From contig CAHJWM010000021.1 of NCBI GenBank assembly GCA_903642325.1, forward strand, positions 1 through 64,000: a stretch of 64,000 nucleotides of DNA, written 5' to 3'. This DNA is from Myxococcales bacterium (GTDB lineage: Bacteria > Myxococcota_A > Polyangia > Polyangiales > Polyangiaceae). The notes beneath the pieces are model-generated. The model saw nothing but the letters and a program-made list of their open reading frames with translations, had not been told where the DNA came from and did no database searches. The position numbers and the translations under genes were made by a program. How positions within the stretch are numbered: position 1 is the stretch's first letter; the number at the start of each line of letters is the position of its first letter. Positions 62,935 to 64,000 of this stretch are shown piece after piece.

Positions 62935-63900
62935 TCATTGGTCGAGGACATAAGCGGCGACGAGCGGGAACACTATGGTCGCGTCCGATTCGATCACGAA
63001 ACGCGGCGTGTCGATGGCGAGCTTCCCCCAGGTGATTTTCTCGCCCGGCGGCGCGCCGCTATACGAGCCATATGATGGGGTTGAGTCGGATATCTGGCAA
63101 AAATAACTCCAGACTTTGACCTTCTGCTGCAGATCCTGATCGATCAATGGCACCACGCAGATCGGGAAGTCGCCCGATATGCCGCCTCCGATTTGGAAAA
63201 AACCGATGTCATGCTGGGCATCTTGTTGTTTGTACCAGTTGATCAGCGCCCCCATGTATTCCGTACCGCCGCGCATGATGGTGTAGTCGTACTCGCCACG
63301 GATCACCCCCGCGACGAACATGTTGCCGAGCGTGGAGTCTTCCCAACCCGGCACGAACAAGGGCAGGTTCTTCTCGGTCGCAGCGAGCAACCAGGAATTC
63401 TTCGGATCGATCTCGTACTCCGGCTCGAGCTCCCCGCTGCGCAGGAGTTGATAGAAGTATTCGTGGGGTAGAAAGCGCTGGTTGTCTTTTTGTGCGCGCT
63501 CCCAGAGCGCGAGCATCTTCTTTTCGATCTTGCGCATCGCCTCGTGCTCGGGGATGCAAGTGTCGGTCACGCGGTTCAGGCCCTTTTCGAGCAACGCGAC
63601 CTCGTCGTGCGGCCCAAGCTCTCGGTAGTTGGGCACGCGCCGATAGCTGTCGTGCGCCACCAGGTTGAACACGTCCTCCTCCAGATTGGCGCCAGTGAGC
63701 GAAATGGCGTGAATTTTTTCTTTTCGAATTAGTTCCGCGATCACGATGCCTATCTCGGCCGTGCTCATGGCGCCGCCCATCGTGAGCAGCATCTTGCCGC
63801 CTTTCTGCAAGTGCGTTTCCCAGCCCTTGGCCGCATCGATCAGGGCGGCGGCGTTGAAGTGACGGTAATGGTGAACGATGAAGTCTTTGACGGCGCCCAT
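62935..63900 (-). CDS. Deoxyhypusine synthase-family protein
   Basis: A 321-residue protein. Family features: MLLTMGGAMSTAEIGIVIAELI, SLTGANLEEDVFNLVAHDSY, FVPGWEDSTLGNMFV and FQIGGGISGDFPICVVPL. The Lys293 in ITWGKLAIDTP aligns with the Schiff-base lysine of true deoxyhypusine synthase (S-W-G-K). The Lys-His-His segment that follows GGG in eukaryotic enzymes is replaced by Ser-Gly-Asp. Bacterial members lack eIF5A and may make homospermidine or another polyamine product. The ATG at 63900 is chosen; an in-frame extension to 63990 is not family-like. Confidence 0.85.
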   Translation of the reverse strand: MGAVKDFIVHHYRHFNAAALIDAAKGWETHLQKGGKMLLTMGGAMSTAEIGIVIAELIRKEKIHAISLTGANLEEDVFNLVAHDSYRRVPNYRELGPHDEVALLEKGLNRVTDTCIPEHEAMRKIEKKMLALWERAQKDNQRFLPHEYFYQLLRSGELEPEYEIDPKNSWLLAATEKNLPLFVPGWEDSTLGNMFVAGVIRGEYDYTIMRGGTEYMGALINWYKQQDAQHDIGFFQIGGGISGDFPICVVPLIDQDLQQKVKVWSYFCQISDSTPSYGSYSGAPPGEKITWGKLAIDTPRFVIESDATIVFPLVAAYVLDQ

Positions 63901-64000
63901 GGTTGGTCTCGCAAGCTGAGGAGATGTGAAGAGCCGGTACGCGATCGACGAACCAAGCACGCGCGCTCGACTGCCGGCACGCGTTGGCAAAAAAGAACCG

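Noticed and set aside
62935-63900. Loss of the catalytic lysine in the deoxyhypusine synthase-like protein
   Set aside because: First sought near the GGG motif, but the Schiff-base lysine aligns with W-G-K near the C-terminus and is present; only the Lys-His-His segment appears altered.

Overview
The window is high-GC DNA with dense, mostly non-overlapping protein genes. It has the look of a soil myxobacterium (Myxococcota, probably Polyangia/Sorangiineae type). The reasons are secreted glycanase lipoproteins with long Gly/Ser/Thr/Ala linkers, a eukaryote-like Ser/Thr kinase, a bacterial acyl-CoA-binding protein, an HDOD protein, hybrid and OmpR-type signalling genes, and a HTH protein type I associate with myxobacteria. 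This taxonomic call is inference; there is no rRNA or tRNA in the window. I saw no insertion sequence, phage or CRISPR array.

Region 1 (1-9.2 kb) is mixed. It holds the start of a secreted lipoprotein, an envelope protein, a methyltransferase, a Gre-type factor, an acyl-CoA-binding protein, a compact restriction-modification pair (DNA methyltransferase overlapping a PD-(D/E)XK protein), an unusual small protein resembling sigma-factor regions 1.1 and 3, and several uncharacterised small genes. Region 2 (9.2-24.9 kb) holds a B12/radical SAM protein, a PAS hybrid kinase, a GH1 glucosidase, an MFS exporter, tex, an ECF sigma/anti-sigma pair, an HDOD protein, and a Cpx-like envelope-stress operon (Spy/CpxP-like protein, small His-rich protein, response regulator, sensor kinase) with a period-10 direct repeat upstream.

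Region 3 (25.1-31.6 kb) looks like a beta-1,3-glucan utilisation locus: a surface lipoprotein, an outer-membrane protein and a GH81 endoglucanase in one operon, convergent with a GH16 lipoprotein across a perfect bidirectional terminator. Region 4 (31.9-46.5 kb) is housekeeping: uvrA, a Gph-like phosphatase, gnd, prmA, ppc, ndh, a Ser/Thr kinase, a DHH phosphoesterase and a DUF4846 lipoprotein.

Region 5 (46.6-56.1 kb) is a branched-chain amino acid operon: ilvB, ilvN, leuA, leuC, leuD, citramalate synthase, leuB. In front of ilvB lies what reads as a complete transcription attenuator: a Val/Leu/Ile-rich leader peptide, a 12/13-bp antiterminator and a U-tailed terminator sharing one strand. 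This is the strongest regulatory finding. Citramalate synthase in the operon implies that 2-oxobutyrate for isoleucine is made from pyruvate.

Region 6 (56.1-64 kb) has a decayed pirin fragment, a GH2 mannosidase-like enzyme, an N-formylglutamate amidohydrolase-like protein, a flavin-dependent halogenase-like oxidoreductase, a second GH16 lipoprotein and a deoxyhypusine-synthase-family protein. Start codons were moved inward from the longest frame where the family, a Shine-Dalgarno site or a neighbour argued for it; each case is stated.
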